A stretch of DNA of 64,000 nucleotides, from assembly GCA_963819115.1 (NCBI GenBank), contig CAWFUR010000011.1, forward strand, positions 1,178,001 to 1,242,000. Direction: 5' to 3'. The notes beneath the pieces were generated by a model. It was not told where the DNA came from. It was given only the letters and a program-made list of their open reading frames with translations, and ran no database searches. This DNA is from JACVRW01 sp963819115. Its GTDB lineage: Bacteria; Actinomycetota; Thermoleophilia; Solirubrobacterales; Thermoleophilaceae. The translations under genes were made by a program, and so were the position numbers. Shown piece by piece: positions 54,409-63,274 of this stretch; positions within the stretch are counted from its first letter, which is position 1; every line of letters starts with the position of its first letter.

Positions 54409-54852
54409 ATGCCGAATTTCATCTGCCCGAACTGCGGAGATCGTTCCGTCTCCACGGAGCGAACGGCCGGCTTCCAGAGCCGGGCACGCGCGTGCTCCAA
54501 ATGCGGCTTCGGGTTCGTCTTCGAGCTCCTCGACGACTACTACCCGGCACCGAACGCCGCCTTCTTCCTGCTCGACCAGCAGGCACGGCTGATCGGCACG
54601 GGCCGGGGCGCGCGGGAGCTCACGGGCCTCGGCGACCTCGACGTGATCGGCCGGCCGGTGGGTGAGGTTCTGGGCCTCGAGTTCTCCAGTGGCGACGATC
54701 ACATCCACACCGCCCTCGAGTGGGGCGTGCGCGTGCTCGACAAACAGGTCATCGTGCACGCTGAGGGAGACCGCCCCGAGTCGGCCACCGCGGACATCTT
54801 CCCCGCGTATGACGACGACGGTGGGCTTCTGCTGGTGTTGACTCCCAAGTGA
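54409..54852 (+). CDS. Zinc-ribbon plus PAS-like domain protein
   Basis: 147 residues. A zinc ribbon (CPNC at 6-9, CSKC at 29-32) is joined to a PAS-like domain of about 50-145 (NAAFFLLDQQARLIGTGRGA, then GRPVGEVLG). The acidic C-terminal half ends GGLLLVLTPK. No enzyme motif. The stop overlaps the secDF start by 4 nt, so it is made together with the translocon accessory protein. I do not know a described family that joins these modules to secDF; a sensor or adaptor role is only an inference. Confidence 0.7.
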   Translation: MPNFICPNCGDRSVSTERTAGFQSRARACSKCGFGFVFELLDDYYPAPNAAFFLLDQQARLIGTGRGARELTGLGDLDVIGRPVGEVLGLEFSSGDDHIHTALEWGVRVLDKQVIVHAEGDRPESATADIFPAYDDDGGLLLVLTPK

Positions 54853-57800
54853 CCAACCGCAACCGCAACATCGCGATCCTCGGGATCGTTCTGGCGCTGC
54901 TCGTGGCGTCGGCCGTGGTGATCGCCACGAAGCCCACGAAGCTCGGCCTCGATCTCAAGGGCGGGATCGAGCTGGTGTACCAGGGCCGGCCCACGCCGCA
55001 GGTGCCGAAGGTCACTCCGGCCGCGGTGGACGACGCGATCAACACGATCCGCAAGCGCACCGACGTGCTGGGCGTGTCCGAGCCCGAGATCCAGCGCTCC
55101 GGCGCCGATCAGATCTCCGTCGGCCTGCCAGACGTCCAGAACGCAGAGCGCGCGATCCAGCAGGTGGGCACCACGGCACAGCTTCAGTTCTACGACTGGG
55201 AGCCGAACGTGCTCGGTCGCGGGGCGGACTCCCCGTACGCGGGCAGCAAGGCGCTGTTCGCCGCCGCCCAGGCGGCGTCCAAGTCCAAGCCCAAGGCGGA
55301 GGCCACCGACGTACCGCCCGGCTCGGACATGACCCCGGCCGAGGCCGACCGCGCGAACGACTCCACCACCACACCGCGGTATTACCTGTTCGGGCCGGAC
55401 GAGCTTCCGATCGGGCCCGACAAGAAGCCGGTGCGCACCGGCGACTACGACCCGGGCACGTCGTGCAAGGAGGCGCTCTCAGACTTCACCCCGGCCCCGG
55501 GCAAGGCGCCCGAGTTCGCCAAGGGCACCGCGTGCTTGGACGAGCTGAAGGCGCTCGGCTCCGGGGGGCCCCCGGCGGGCTCGCAGATCATCGAGGTGCC
55601 GCGCGGAATCACGATCGTCGAGGCCGAGCGGGTGGACAACCAGCCCGCCCAGATCAAGCGCTTCTTTGTGCTCGAGGACGACACGGAGCTGAACGGCACC
55701 GACATCAAGAACCCGAAGGCGCAGAGCGACCCGCAGACGAACGCGCCCGTGGTCACGATGGAGTTCACCGGCAAGGGCCGCGAGGCCTTCGCGCGGGTCA
55801 CCAAGCGGATCGCCGACCGCGGGTCGAAGATCATTCCCCAGGCCGGCACGCCGCGCGACCAGACGTTCCAGCGCTTCGCGATCACGCTTGACAACAAGAT
55901 CGTCTCGCTGGCCACGATCGACTATGTCCAGAACCCGGAGGGCATCGACGGGCGGACCGGGGCCCAGATCGAGAACATCGGGGACATCGGCCAGACCAAT
56001 GACCTGGCCGAGAACCTCCGCATCGGCGCTCTGCCGATCGAGCTGAAGCTGATCTCGAACACGCAGGTTTCGGCGACGCTGGGAAAGCAGGCGCTCCACC
56101 AGGGCCTGCTGGCGGGGCTTGCCGGCCTTCTGCTCACGATTGCCTTCCTGATCATCTTCTACCGCGTGCTCGGCCTGGTGGCCACGGCCGCGCTCGGGAT
56201 CTACGGCGTGCTCCTGTTCGCCGTGATCAAGCTGCTCCCGATCACGCTCACGCTGCCGGGCATCGCCGGAATGGTGCTCACGTTGGCGGTGGCGGCCGAC
56301 GCGAACATCGTCATGTTCGAGCGCATCAAGGAGGAGGTCCGGGCGGGCAAGTCGATACCCGCGGCCATCTCCACCGGCTACACGAAGGCGCTGCGGACCA
56401 TCATCGACGCCAACGTGGTGACGATCGGGGTGGCCTTCATCCTGTTCACGCTCGCCACCGCCGGCATCAAGGGCTTCGCCCTCACGCTGCTGATCGGAAC
56501 GCTGCTGTCGCTGTTCACCGCGGTGCTCGCCACCTCGGCGATCCTGGGATCGATGGCCCGCAGCCGTGTGCTGCGGCGTCCCAGCGCTCTCGGCGTTAAG
56601 CCGAGCAGCGGGCCTCGCTGGCGCTTCGACTTCATGGGCAAGTCGCGCTGGTTCTTCTCCTTCTCCGGAGTGATCCTGGCCGCGGGCGCGATCGCCATCT
56701 CCACCCTGGGGATCAACTTCGGCATCGACTTCGAGTCCGGCACCCGGATAACCACCCCGCTGGAGCGCCAGGCGAGCGCGGATGACGTGCGCCAGACGCT
56801 CAGCCCGCTCGGCTACGCGGACGCGAAGATCCAGGAGGTCAATGACCCCGAGCTCGGCAACAACGTGATCCAGATCGCGGTGAAGCAGCTCGACCCGGGT
56901 CAGGTCCAGAAGGTGCAGGGCGCGCTCGACAAGGACTTCGGCGTCAAGCAGCAGGACTTCTCGGTCACGTCGGTGGGACCGACGTTCGGCGAGCAGATCG
57001 CCCGCACGGCGATCATCGCCGTGTTCGCCTCGCTGCTCCTGATCTCGCTCTACATCGGGTTCCGGTTCGAGTTCAAGTTCGCGGTGCCGGTGCTGATCGC
57101 CCTGGCGCACGACATCCTGATCACGGCGGGCGTGTACGCCCTAACCGACCGGGAGGTGACGACGTCGACGGTCGCGGCGCTGCTCACCATCCTTGGTTAC
57201 TCGCTGTACGACACCGTCATCGTGTTCGACCGCATCCGCGAGAACGTGCCGCGCATGCCGCGCGCCACCTTCTCCCAGATCGCGAACCGCTCGATGTCGG
57301 AGGTCTTCACCCGGTCCCTGGCCACCAGCTTCGTGGTGCTCATGCCGGTGGGGTCGCTGATGCTCTTCGGCGGCGACACCCTGAAGGACTTCGCGTTCGC
57401 GCTCCTCGTTGGCGTGGCCTCGGGCACGTATTCCTCGATCTTCATCGCCACCCCCGTGCTGGTGGAGTGGAAGGAGCGCGAGCGCGTGTACATGCGCCGG
57501 CGCAAGCTCGTCATGGAGGACCACGGCGGCGAGGTTCCGGCCTTCGCCAGCTCCACCCTCGGAGACGACGACGGGGAGCGCACCGGCGACAAGCCGGCCA
57601 CGCCGCGCGCCCGGCGCACCGCCCGCCGCGCACGCCGGGCCGGTTCTGGGGCGGAGCCCTCTCCGCGGGCCGACGCGCAGGCCGGGGGCAGGACGGCGGT
57701 GCCCACCGCGCCGCCTCCCGAGCCCGAGCCCGTGGCGCCGGACGACGGGGCCCCGGTGGAGCCGCCGGAGACGGCCGAGCAGACACCGGATGTGGACGGG

Positions 57801-57968
57801 GACGACGACGCCGCGCAGGCGCCGCCAGCCGACGGCGCCGGAAACGGCTTGGGCAACGGCGATCCCGGCCCGCGGCGGTCCTCGGTGACCAGCACCGCGG
57901 GCGCGGACTCGCCCAAGTCCAGGCCACCGAAACGCGGCAACCGCCGCAAGAAGCACGGAAGGCGGTAG
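54849..57968 (+). CDS. secDF: Fused SecD-SecF protein-export membrane protein
   Basis: 1039 residues in one chain. The SecD half (about 1-575) has a first helix at 7-25, the GLDLKGGIELVY motif, a periplasmic-type P1 domain that carries a low-complexity insertion of about 75 residues (120-195), and five further helices. The SecF half (about 590-880) begins RWRFDFMGKSRWFF and has FGIDFESGTRI and VFDRIRENV. An Ala/Pro/Asp/Arg-rich tail of about 150 residues (880-1039) ends with a basic cluster. SecDF pulls exported proteins with the proton motive force. Both halves appear intact; M. tuberculosis has secD and secF as separate genes. Confidence 0.93.
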   Translation: MTNRNRNIAILGIVLALLVASAVVIATKPTKLGLDLKGGIELVYQGRPTPQVPKVTPAAVDDAINTIRKRTDVLGVSEPEIQRSGADQISVGLPDVQNAERAIQQVGTTAQLQFYDWEPNVLGRGADSPYAGSKALFAAAQAASKSKPKAEATDVPPGSDMTPAEADRANDSTTTPRYYLFGPDELPIGPDKKPVRTGDYDPGTSCKEALSDFTPAPGKAPEFAKGTACLDELKALGSGGPPAGSQIIEVPRGITIVEAERVDNQPAQIKRFFVLEDDTELNGTDIKNPKAQSDPQTNAPVVTMEFTGKGREAFARVTKRIADRGSKIIPQAGTPRDQTFQRFAITLDNKIVSLATIDYVQNPEGIDGRTGAQIENIGDIGQTNDLAENLRIGALPIELKLISNTQVSATLGKQALHQGLLAGLAGLLLTIAFLIIFYRVLGLVATAALGIYGVLLFAVIKLLPITLTLPGIAGMVLTLAVAADANIVMFERIKEEVRAGKSIPAAISTGYTKALRTIIDANVVTIGVAFILFTLATAGIKGFALTLLIGTLLSLFTAVLATSAILGSMARSRVLRRPSALGVKPSSGPRWRFDFMGKSRWFFSFSGVILAAGAIAISTLGINFGIDFESGTRITTPLERQASADDVRQTLSPLGYADAKIQEVNDPELGNNVIQIAVKQLDPGQVQKVQGALDKDFGVKQQDFSVTSVGPTFGEQIARTAIIAVFASLLLISLYIGFRFEFKFAVPVLIALAHDILITAGVYALTDREVTTSTVAALLTILGYSLYDTVIVFDRIRENVPRMPRATFSQIANRSMSEVFTRSLATSFVVLMPVGSLMLFGGDTLKDFAFALLVGVASGTYSSIFIATPVLVEWKERERVYMRRRKLVMEDHGGEVPAFASSTLGDDDGERTGDKPATPRARRTARRARRAGSGAEPSPRADAQAGGRTAVPTAPPPEPEPVAPDDGAPVEPPETAEQTPDVDGDDDAAQAPPADGAGNGLGNGDPGPRRSSVTSTAGADSPKSRPPKRGNRRKKHGRR

Positions 57969-57971
57969 CCC

Positions 57972-58274
57972 GTGGGACTCGTGGTCTGGGTGATGATGGG
58001 AATCGCCGTCTGGCACTTCACGGTGTTCCTGCCCGATCGCTTCTGGGGCGGAATCGTGGGGGCGTTCCTGGCGGCGATCGCCGGCGCGGCGCTGTTCGGG
58101 TTCATCGTGAACGGCGGGCACGTGCCGGGTCGTCACGACACGGAGCTGATCCAGGCTCTCGTGGCCATCCCCGGGACGATGATCGGGCTCGCCCTCTCGT
58201 ACCTCTGGGGCTCCCGGGTGGACCGCGCGGCGGGCGTGGACCACGGGTTCACCCGCGCCGGCTCGCACCTCTAG
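57972..58274 (+). CDS. Small membrane protein next to secDF
   Basis: 100 residues with three predicted helices (about 4-20, 26-47 and 62-82). No recognised domain. It starts 3 nt after the secDF stop, so it belongs to the same transcript; a helper of SecDF or of envelope homeostasis is a guess. Confidence 0.6.
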   Translation: MGLVVWVMMGIAVWHFTVFLPDRFWGGIVGAFLAAIAGAALFGFIVNGGHVPGRHDTELIQALVAIPGTMIGLALSYLWGSRVDRAAGVDHGFTRAGSHL

Positions 58275-58334
58275 GCCCGGCTTCAGACGCCACGCCGCGC
58301 CCGTTCCGTCGGGAGACGGCCCCAGAATGGCGCG

Positions 58335-60803
58335 ATGGACATGTGTACGTCGCGGTGGTCGAGCGCACCCTATGAGGTGGGCGGCGCGCTGCGACTCGAG
58401 CGAGCGCTCGGGCTGTCGCCCACGGTGGCGGCGGTGCTGGCGCGGCGCGGGCTGGGGGACCCCGACGAGGCGCGCCGCTTCCTGGCGGCCGGGGAGCACC
58501 ATGACCCGGCCGGGATTCCCGGCCTGACCGAGGCCTGCAGCATGATCGCCGGTCACCTGGAGCGCGGGTCGCGGATCGCAGTGCACGGGGACTACGACGT
58601 GGACGGGGTGTGCTCCACCGCGATCGTGGTAGGCGCTCTCCGGGCGCTGGGCGGGAACCCGACATGGGAGATCCCCAGCCGCTTTGACGACGGGTACGGG
58701 CTCTCCGGAGCCACGGTCGAGCGCCTGGCCGCGTCCGGTGTGGACCTGCTGATCACGGTGGACTGCGGTATCACCGCCGTGGCCGAGGTGGCGGCGGCGA
58801 GGGCGGCCGGCCTCGCCGTGGTGGTAACCGATCACCACCGGCCCGGCGCGGAGATTCCCGATTGCACCGTCGTGCATCCGGCACTGGGCGAGTACGGGTG
58901 CCCCGAGCTGTGCGCCGCCGGGGTGGCGCTCAAGCTCTCGGAGGGCCTCCGGTCCGCCGCCGGGCGCGATCCCGCCGAGGCGGCCGAGGATCTCGACCTC
59001 GCCGCGCTCGCCACGGTCTGCGACCTCGTGCCGCTGAGGGGCGAGAACCGTCGCATCGTCCGGGAGGGGCTTGGCGTGCTCGCCCGCACCCGCCGGCCCG
59101 GCCTGCGCGCGCTCATGGAGGTGGCCGCGGTGGATCCCGGGGACATCTCGGAGCACACGCTCGGGTTCAGGCTCGGCCCACGGATCAACGCCGCCGGGCG
59201 CATGCAGCGGGCCGACGCCGCGCTGGAGCTGCTGCTCACCGAGGACGAGGGCCGCGCGGCGGAGGTGGCCCGCGAGCTCGACCTGCTGAACCTCGACCGG
59301 CGCGAGGCCGAGACTCGGATCCTCTTCGCCGCCGAGGGTGCGTGCGCCCCCCAGGCGCACAACGCCGCGATCGTGGTGGCTGGGGAGGGGTGGCACCCGG
59401 GCGTTGTGGGCATCGTGGCGTCGCGCCTCGTGGAGCGCTGGCGCCGGCCGTGCGTCGTTATCTCAATGGAGGATGGCTCCGGGCGCGGCTCGGGCCGAAG
59501 CATCTCCGCCTATGACCTCCACGCCGGCCTCGAAGCCTGCGCCGGGCACCTGACCCGATTCGGCGGCCACCGGATGGCCGCCGGCGTGGAGCTGGACGCC
59601 GAGTCGCTCGAGCCCTTCCGGCGCACACTGGCCGCCCACGCGGCGGGCGAGCTCTGCCCCGAGGACCTGATTCCCTGCGACCGGGTGGACGCGGTGGTGG
59701 CCGGGGGTGTGCTCGGACTCGAGCTGGCCGAGGAGCTGGAGCGGATGCGGCCGTTCGGAGCCGGGAATCCGCAGCCCAACCTGCTCGTTCCGGGTGCCCG
59801 GCTGGAGGGCCTGTCCGGCATGGGCGCGGAGCGCCAGCACGCGCGCTTCAACCTGGTCACGGCGGGAGGCTCACGCTCCCGCGGCGTGGCCTTTGGATCC
59901 CCACCGGCCTCGCTCGCGGCCGCCGCCGAGGAGCCGCACGACCTCGTCGTCCGGCTCGAGCGCAACCGCTGGAACGGCGTGGTGGAGCCCCGGCTGGTCA
60001 TGCGTGCGATGTGCCGGACCCGCGCCGGACGGCTGCGCGTGCTCGGCGAGGACGAGGACTTCTGGCCCCGCATCGCGTCCCTCATGAACTCCGCCGGAAA
60101 AACGGGGCACTCGGCGACGAGCGCGGAGCAGGTCATCGACCGGCGCGGCAGCGGGTTCGCGGGGGTGGTCGGAGAGCTGATCACGAGCGGCGAGCGCGTG
60201 CTCGTTGGCGTGGCCGACGTGCCCCGGCGCCGGCTGTCCCTGGAGGGGCTGGTCGCCGGGCTCGACCCGGATGGCCTCGCCGTGGTGTCGTGGGCCGCTC
60301 TGGCCGAGCGCCCGTCGCTGGCGGAGGGCTTCCAGCACCTGGTGGCCCTGGACCCGCCCCCGGGCGGGGAGGCCGATTCGCTGCTCGGCCGCGCACCCAG
60401 CGCCCATCTCGCCTGGGGCGCGCCGGAGGCCGAGTTCGCCCTGGCGGTGTGGCGGGCGGAGCTCGAGCTGCGCCCGGCGCTCGCGGAATGCTTCCGCGGG
60501 CTGCGAGAGCTCGGCGCGGACGCCCCGCCGGAGGACCTCGAGCGGGCGCTGCGCGGCGAGGGGCGCTACCCGCGTGGCGCGGCGCAGTGTGCACGGCTGC
60601 TGCGGGTGCTCACCGAGCTGGGGCTGGTCGAGCTGTCGCTCGACCCCCCGCGATGCCTGGTGCTCCACACGCCGCGGGTGGAGCTGGAGCTGTCGGCGGA
60701 GTTTCGCGCGGCGCGCGAGCGGCTCGCAGAGATCACGCGCGCGCTCGGAGCAGGCACACCCCGTGCGGCGCGCACGCCGCAGCCGGTGGCCGTCGCGTCC
60801 TGA
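58335..60803 (+). CDS. recJ: Single-stranded-DNA exonuclease RecJ
   Basis: 822 residues. The DHH nuclease core has HGDYDVDG (Asp86, Asp88, Asp90), VDCGI (Asp143) and DHHRP (Asp166, His167, His168). The DHHA1 domain has GRSISAYDLHAGLEACAGHLTRFGGH, and an OB fold follows to about 580. A C-terminal region (about 590-822), resembling the long RecJ proteins of Firmicutes, has a winged-helix-like end. It degrades 5' single strands in repair and recombination. GC-rich upstream spacer of 60 nt after the small membrane protein. Confidence 0.94.
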   Translation: MDMCTSRWSSAPYEVGGALRLERALGLSPTVAAVLARRGLGDPDEARRFLAAGEHHDPAGIPGLTEACSMIAGHLERGSRIAVHGDYDVDGVCSTAIVVGALRALGGNPTWEIPSRFDDGYGLSGATVERLAASGVDLLITVDCGITAVAEVAAARAAGLAVVVTDHHRPGAEIPDCTVVHPALGEYGCPELCAAGVALKLSEGLRSAAGRDPAEAAEDLDLAALATVCDLVPLRGENRRIVREGLGVLARTRRPGLRALMEVAAVDPGDISEHTLGFRLGPRINAAGRMQRADAALELLLTEDEGRAAEVARELDLLNLDRREAETRILFAAEGACAPQAHNAAIVVAGEGWHPGVVGIVASRLVERWRRPCVVISMEDGSGRGSGRSISAYDLHAGLEACAGHLTRFGGHRMAAGVELDAESLEPFRRTLAAHAAGELCPEDLIPCDRVDAVVAGGVLGLELAEELERMRPFGAGNPQPNLLVPGARLEGLSGMGAERQHARFNLVTAGGSRSRGVAFGSPPASLAAAAEEPHDLVVRLERNRWNGVVEPRLVMRAMCRTRAGRLRVLGEDEDFWPRIASLMNSAGKTGHSATSAEQVIDRRGSGFAGVVGELITSGERVLVGVADVPRRRLSLEGLVAGLDPDGLAVVSWAALAERPSLAEGFQHLVALDPPPGGEADSLLGRAPSAHLAWGAPEAEFALAVWRAELELRPALAECFRGLRELGADAPPEDLERALRGEGRYPRGAAQCARLLRVLTELGLVELSLDPPRCLVLHTPRVELELSAEFRAARERLAEITRALGAGTPRAARTPQPVAVAS

Positions 60804-60872
60804 ACCGTCGCCGGGACCAGCGCGAGCCGCTCCCACGCCTGTCCCGACGGGGTGAATCGGCCGATACGGCTT

Positions 60873-60878
60873 TAGAAT
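60873..60878 (+). promoter_or_regulatory. -10-like TAGAAT upstream of rel
   Basis: TAGAAT is followed by 8 nt and the ATG at 60887. It sits in the recJ-rel gap, implying that rel has its own promoter. Confidence 0.45.
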
Positions 60879-60886
60879 CGGAACCA

Positions 60887-63226
60887 ATGGCGGGAACCCC
60901 AGCCAAGAAGCGGACGCCCAGGCGCAAGGCACGTGCTGGCAACGGCAAGCCGGCCACGCGCGACGTGGAGCGTGCGCGGGTCGACGAGCACGGCGGCGCC
61001 GTGGCGGTCACCGCCGTCAAGCAGCTCACGGAGCATCAGCGGGAACTGCTCGCGGACCTCTTTGCCGTGGTGGAGGAGCACGCGGGCGAATCGGTCGAGC
61101 CGGTGGACCGGGAGCTGGTGCAGCGCGCCTTCGCGTTTGCCTGCGAGCGCCACGCGGACCAGCGCCGGGCCAGCGGCGAGGACTTCATCGTTCATCCCGT
61201 CGGCGTGGCCAAGATCTGCGCCGGGATGCGGCTCGACACCGAGACTCTTTGCGCCGCGCTCCTGCACGACACGGTGGAGGACACCAGCGCCTCGCTCGAC
61301 GAGGTGGTGGCCGACTTCGGTGAAGAGGTGGGCGCACTCGTGGACGGCGTCACCAAGCTGTCCGGAGTCACCTTCCAGAGCCGCGACGATCGCCAGGCCG
61401 AGAACTACCGGAAGATGATGGTCGCGATGGCCCGGGACATCCGGGTCATCCTGGTCAAGCTCGCGGACCGCCTGCACAACATGCGGACGCTGGGCTCCAT
61501 GCCCAAGCAGAAGCAGCGCGAGAAGGCCAAGGAGACGCTGGAGATCTTCGCGCCGTTGGCGCACCGGCTCGGCATCCATGCCATCAAGTGGGAGCTGGAG
61601 GATCTCGCGTTCAACACGCTCCACCCGCGCAAGTACAACGAGATCAAGCAGCTCGTGAGCCAGCAGCGGACCGAGCGCGACGCCTACGTGGGGCGCGCCG
61701 GCAACTACCTGGAGAAGGAGCTCAAGGCGGTGGGGATCACAGCTGAGATCTCCGGCCGCGCGAAGCACTTCTACTCGATCTACTCAAAGATGACCAAGAA
61801 GGGCCGCGAGTTCAACGAGATCTACGACCTCACGGCCATGCGGGTGATCGTCGAGTCGGTGAAGGACTGCTACGGCGCGATCGGCGTCATCCACTCGCTG
61901 TGGAAGCCCCTTCCTGGACGCTTCAAGGACTGGGTGGCGATGCCCAAGTTCAACATGTACCAGGCCCTCCACACCACCGTGATCGGGCCCGAGGGCAGGC
62001 CGCTCGAGATCCAGATCCGCACCGAGGCGATGCACCGCACCGCCGAGTTCGGCGTCGCCGCGCACTGGATCTACAAGGCGGACGGGTCGCGCCCGCCCGA
62101 GGAGAAGGTGGAGTGGCTGCGCCAGCTGCTCGACTGGCAGCACGAGACCAAGGACCCCCAGGAGTTCGCCGAGACGCTGAAGGCCGACCTCTTCGAGGAC
62201 GAGGTGTTCGTGTTCACGCCCAAGGGCGAGGTGAAGTCGCTCGCCTCAGGAGCCACTCCGCTCGACTTCGCCTACTCCGTGCACACCGACGTGGGCCACC
62301 GCTGCGTGGGCGCGAAGGTGAACGGCAAGATCGTGCCGCTGCACTACGAGCTCCGCTCGGGCGACATCTGCGAGGTCCTGACCTCGAAGAAGGAACGCGG
62401 CCCGTCGCGCGATTGGCTGTCGCTGGCCAAGACGACCCGCGCGCAGTCGAAGATCCGGGCCTGGTTCACGCGCGAGAAGCGTGAGGACTCGGAGCGCGGC
62501 GGGCGCGAGATCCTGCACGAGAACCTCAAGCGCGCAGGGCTTCCGTCGCAGAAGATCGTGGGGTCGCCGCTGCTTGCGGACGTGATCCGCGAGATGGGCT
62601 TCCAGAAGGGCGAGGACTTCTACATCGCCCTCGGCCAGTCGAAGATCTCGGCCAAGACCGTCACCTCCAAGCTGATGAGCCGGCTGAAGGAGGGCGAGTC
62701 CGCGGTGGAGCCGGCCTCCGCGGCCACCGAGCTGCTGGAGCGGAAGGAGACGCCGAAGAAGACGGCGGCGTCGTCCACCTACGGCATCAAGGTCGACGGC
62801 GTGAGCGACGTGATGCTCCGCCTGGCCAAGTGCTGCCGGCCGGTGCCCGGAGACCCGATCGTCGGCTACATCTCGCTCGGCAAGGGCATCACCATCCATC
62901 ACGAGGCGTGCTCGAACGCCCACGCCCTCATGAAGAGCCCGGAGCGCTTCACGAAGGTGGAGTGGGAGGGGGACACCACCAGCTCCTTCCGGGTCGAGAT
63001 CCAGATCGACGCCTGGGACCGCCACCGGCTGCTCGAGGACCTGTCGCGTGCCTTCTCGGAGACCGGGATCAACATCCTCGAGGCCCGCTGCACGGTGGTC
63101 CACCCGATGGTCAAGAACCGGTTCGTGGTGGAGGTGGGGGACACCGCGGCGCTGAAGACCTGCGTCACCCGCCTGCGCAACATCGACTCGGTCTTCGACG
63201 CGTACCGCATAACTCCCACGACCTAG
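60887..63226 (+). CDS. rel: Bifunctional (p)ppGpp synthetase/hydrolase Rel
   Basis: 779 residues with the full RSH layout. The HD hydrolase domain has HP at 103-104, HD at 127-128 and ED at 131-132. The synthetase domain spans about 265-385, with YSIYSKMTKKG and the EIYDLTAMRV strand. TGS domain at about 440-500 (VFVFTPKGEVKSL), a helical/zinc-finger region, and a C-terminal ACT domain with conserved CCRP near 648. It makes and degrades the stringent-response alarmone. A basic, low-complexity N-terminal extension of about 45 residues is present. An upstream frame overlapping recJ is rejected. A palindromic repeat begins directly after the stop. Confidence 0.96.
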   Translation: MAGTPAKKRTPRRKARAGNGKPATRDVERARVDEHGGAVAVTAVKQLTEHQRELLADLFAVVEEHAGESVEPVDRELVQRAFAFACERHADQRRASGEDFIVHPVGVAKICAGMRLDTETLCAALLHDTVEDTSASLDEVVADFGEEVGALVDGVTKLSGVTFQSRDDRQAENYRKMMVAMARDIRVILVKLADRLHNMRTLGSMPKQKQREKAKETLEIFAPLAHRLGIHAIKWELEDLAFNTLHPRKYNEIKQLVSQQRTERDAYVGRAGNYLEKELKAVGITAEISGRAKHFYSIYSKMTKKGREFNEIYDLTAMRVIVESVKDCYGAIGVIHSLWKPLPGRFKDWVAMPKFNMYQALHTTVIGPEGRPLEIQIRTEAMHRTAEFGVAAHWIYKADGSRPPEEKVEWLRQLLDWQHETKDPQEFAETLKADLFEDEVFVFTPKGEVKSLASGATPLDFAYSVHTDVGHRCVGAKVNGKIVPLHYELRSGDICEVLTSKKERGPSRDWLSLAKTTRAQSKIRAWFTREKREDSERGGREILHENLKRAGLPSQKIVGSPLLADVIREMGFQKGEDFYIALGQSKISAKTVTSKLMSRLKEGESAVEPASAATELLERKETPKKTAASSTYGIKVDGVSDVMLRLAKCCRPVPGDPIVGYISLGKGITIHHEACSNAHALMKSPERFTKVEWEGDTTSSFRVEIQIDAWDRHRLLEDLSRAFSETGINILEARCTVVHPMVKNRFVVEVGDTAALKTCVTRLRNIDSVFDAYRITPTT

Positions 63227-63271
63227 GGAGGAGCGGAGCCCGATCGGTGATCGGGCGAGCACCGGACCATG
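63227..63271 (+). repeat. Palindromic repeat copy directly after rel
   Basis: GGAGGAGCGGA, core GCCCGATCGGTGATCGGGC (63238-63256) and tail GAGCACCGGACCATG. The first base follows the TAG stop of rel with no gap. This copy has the consensus core. Confidence 0.9.
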
Positions 63272-63274
63272 TCT

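Noticed and set aside
57197..59396. Reverse-strand open frames over secDF and recJ
   Set aside because: They lack any domain and are antisense to conserved coding sequence.
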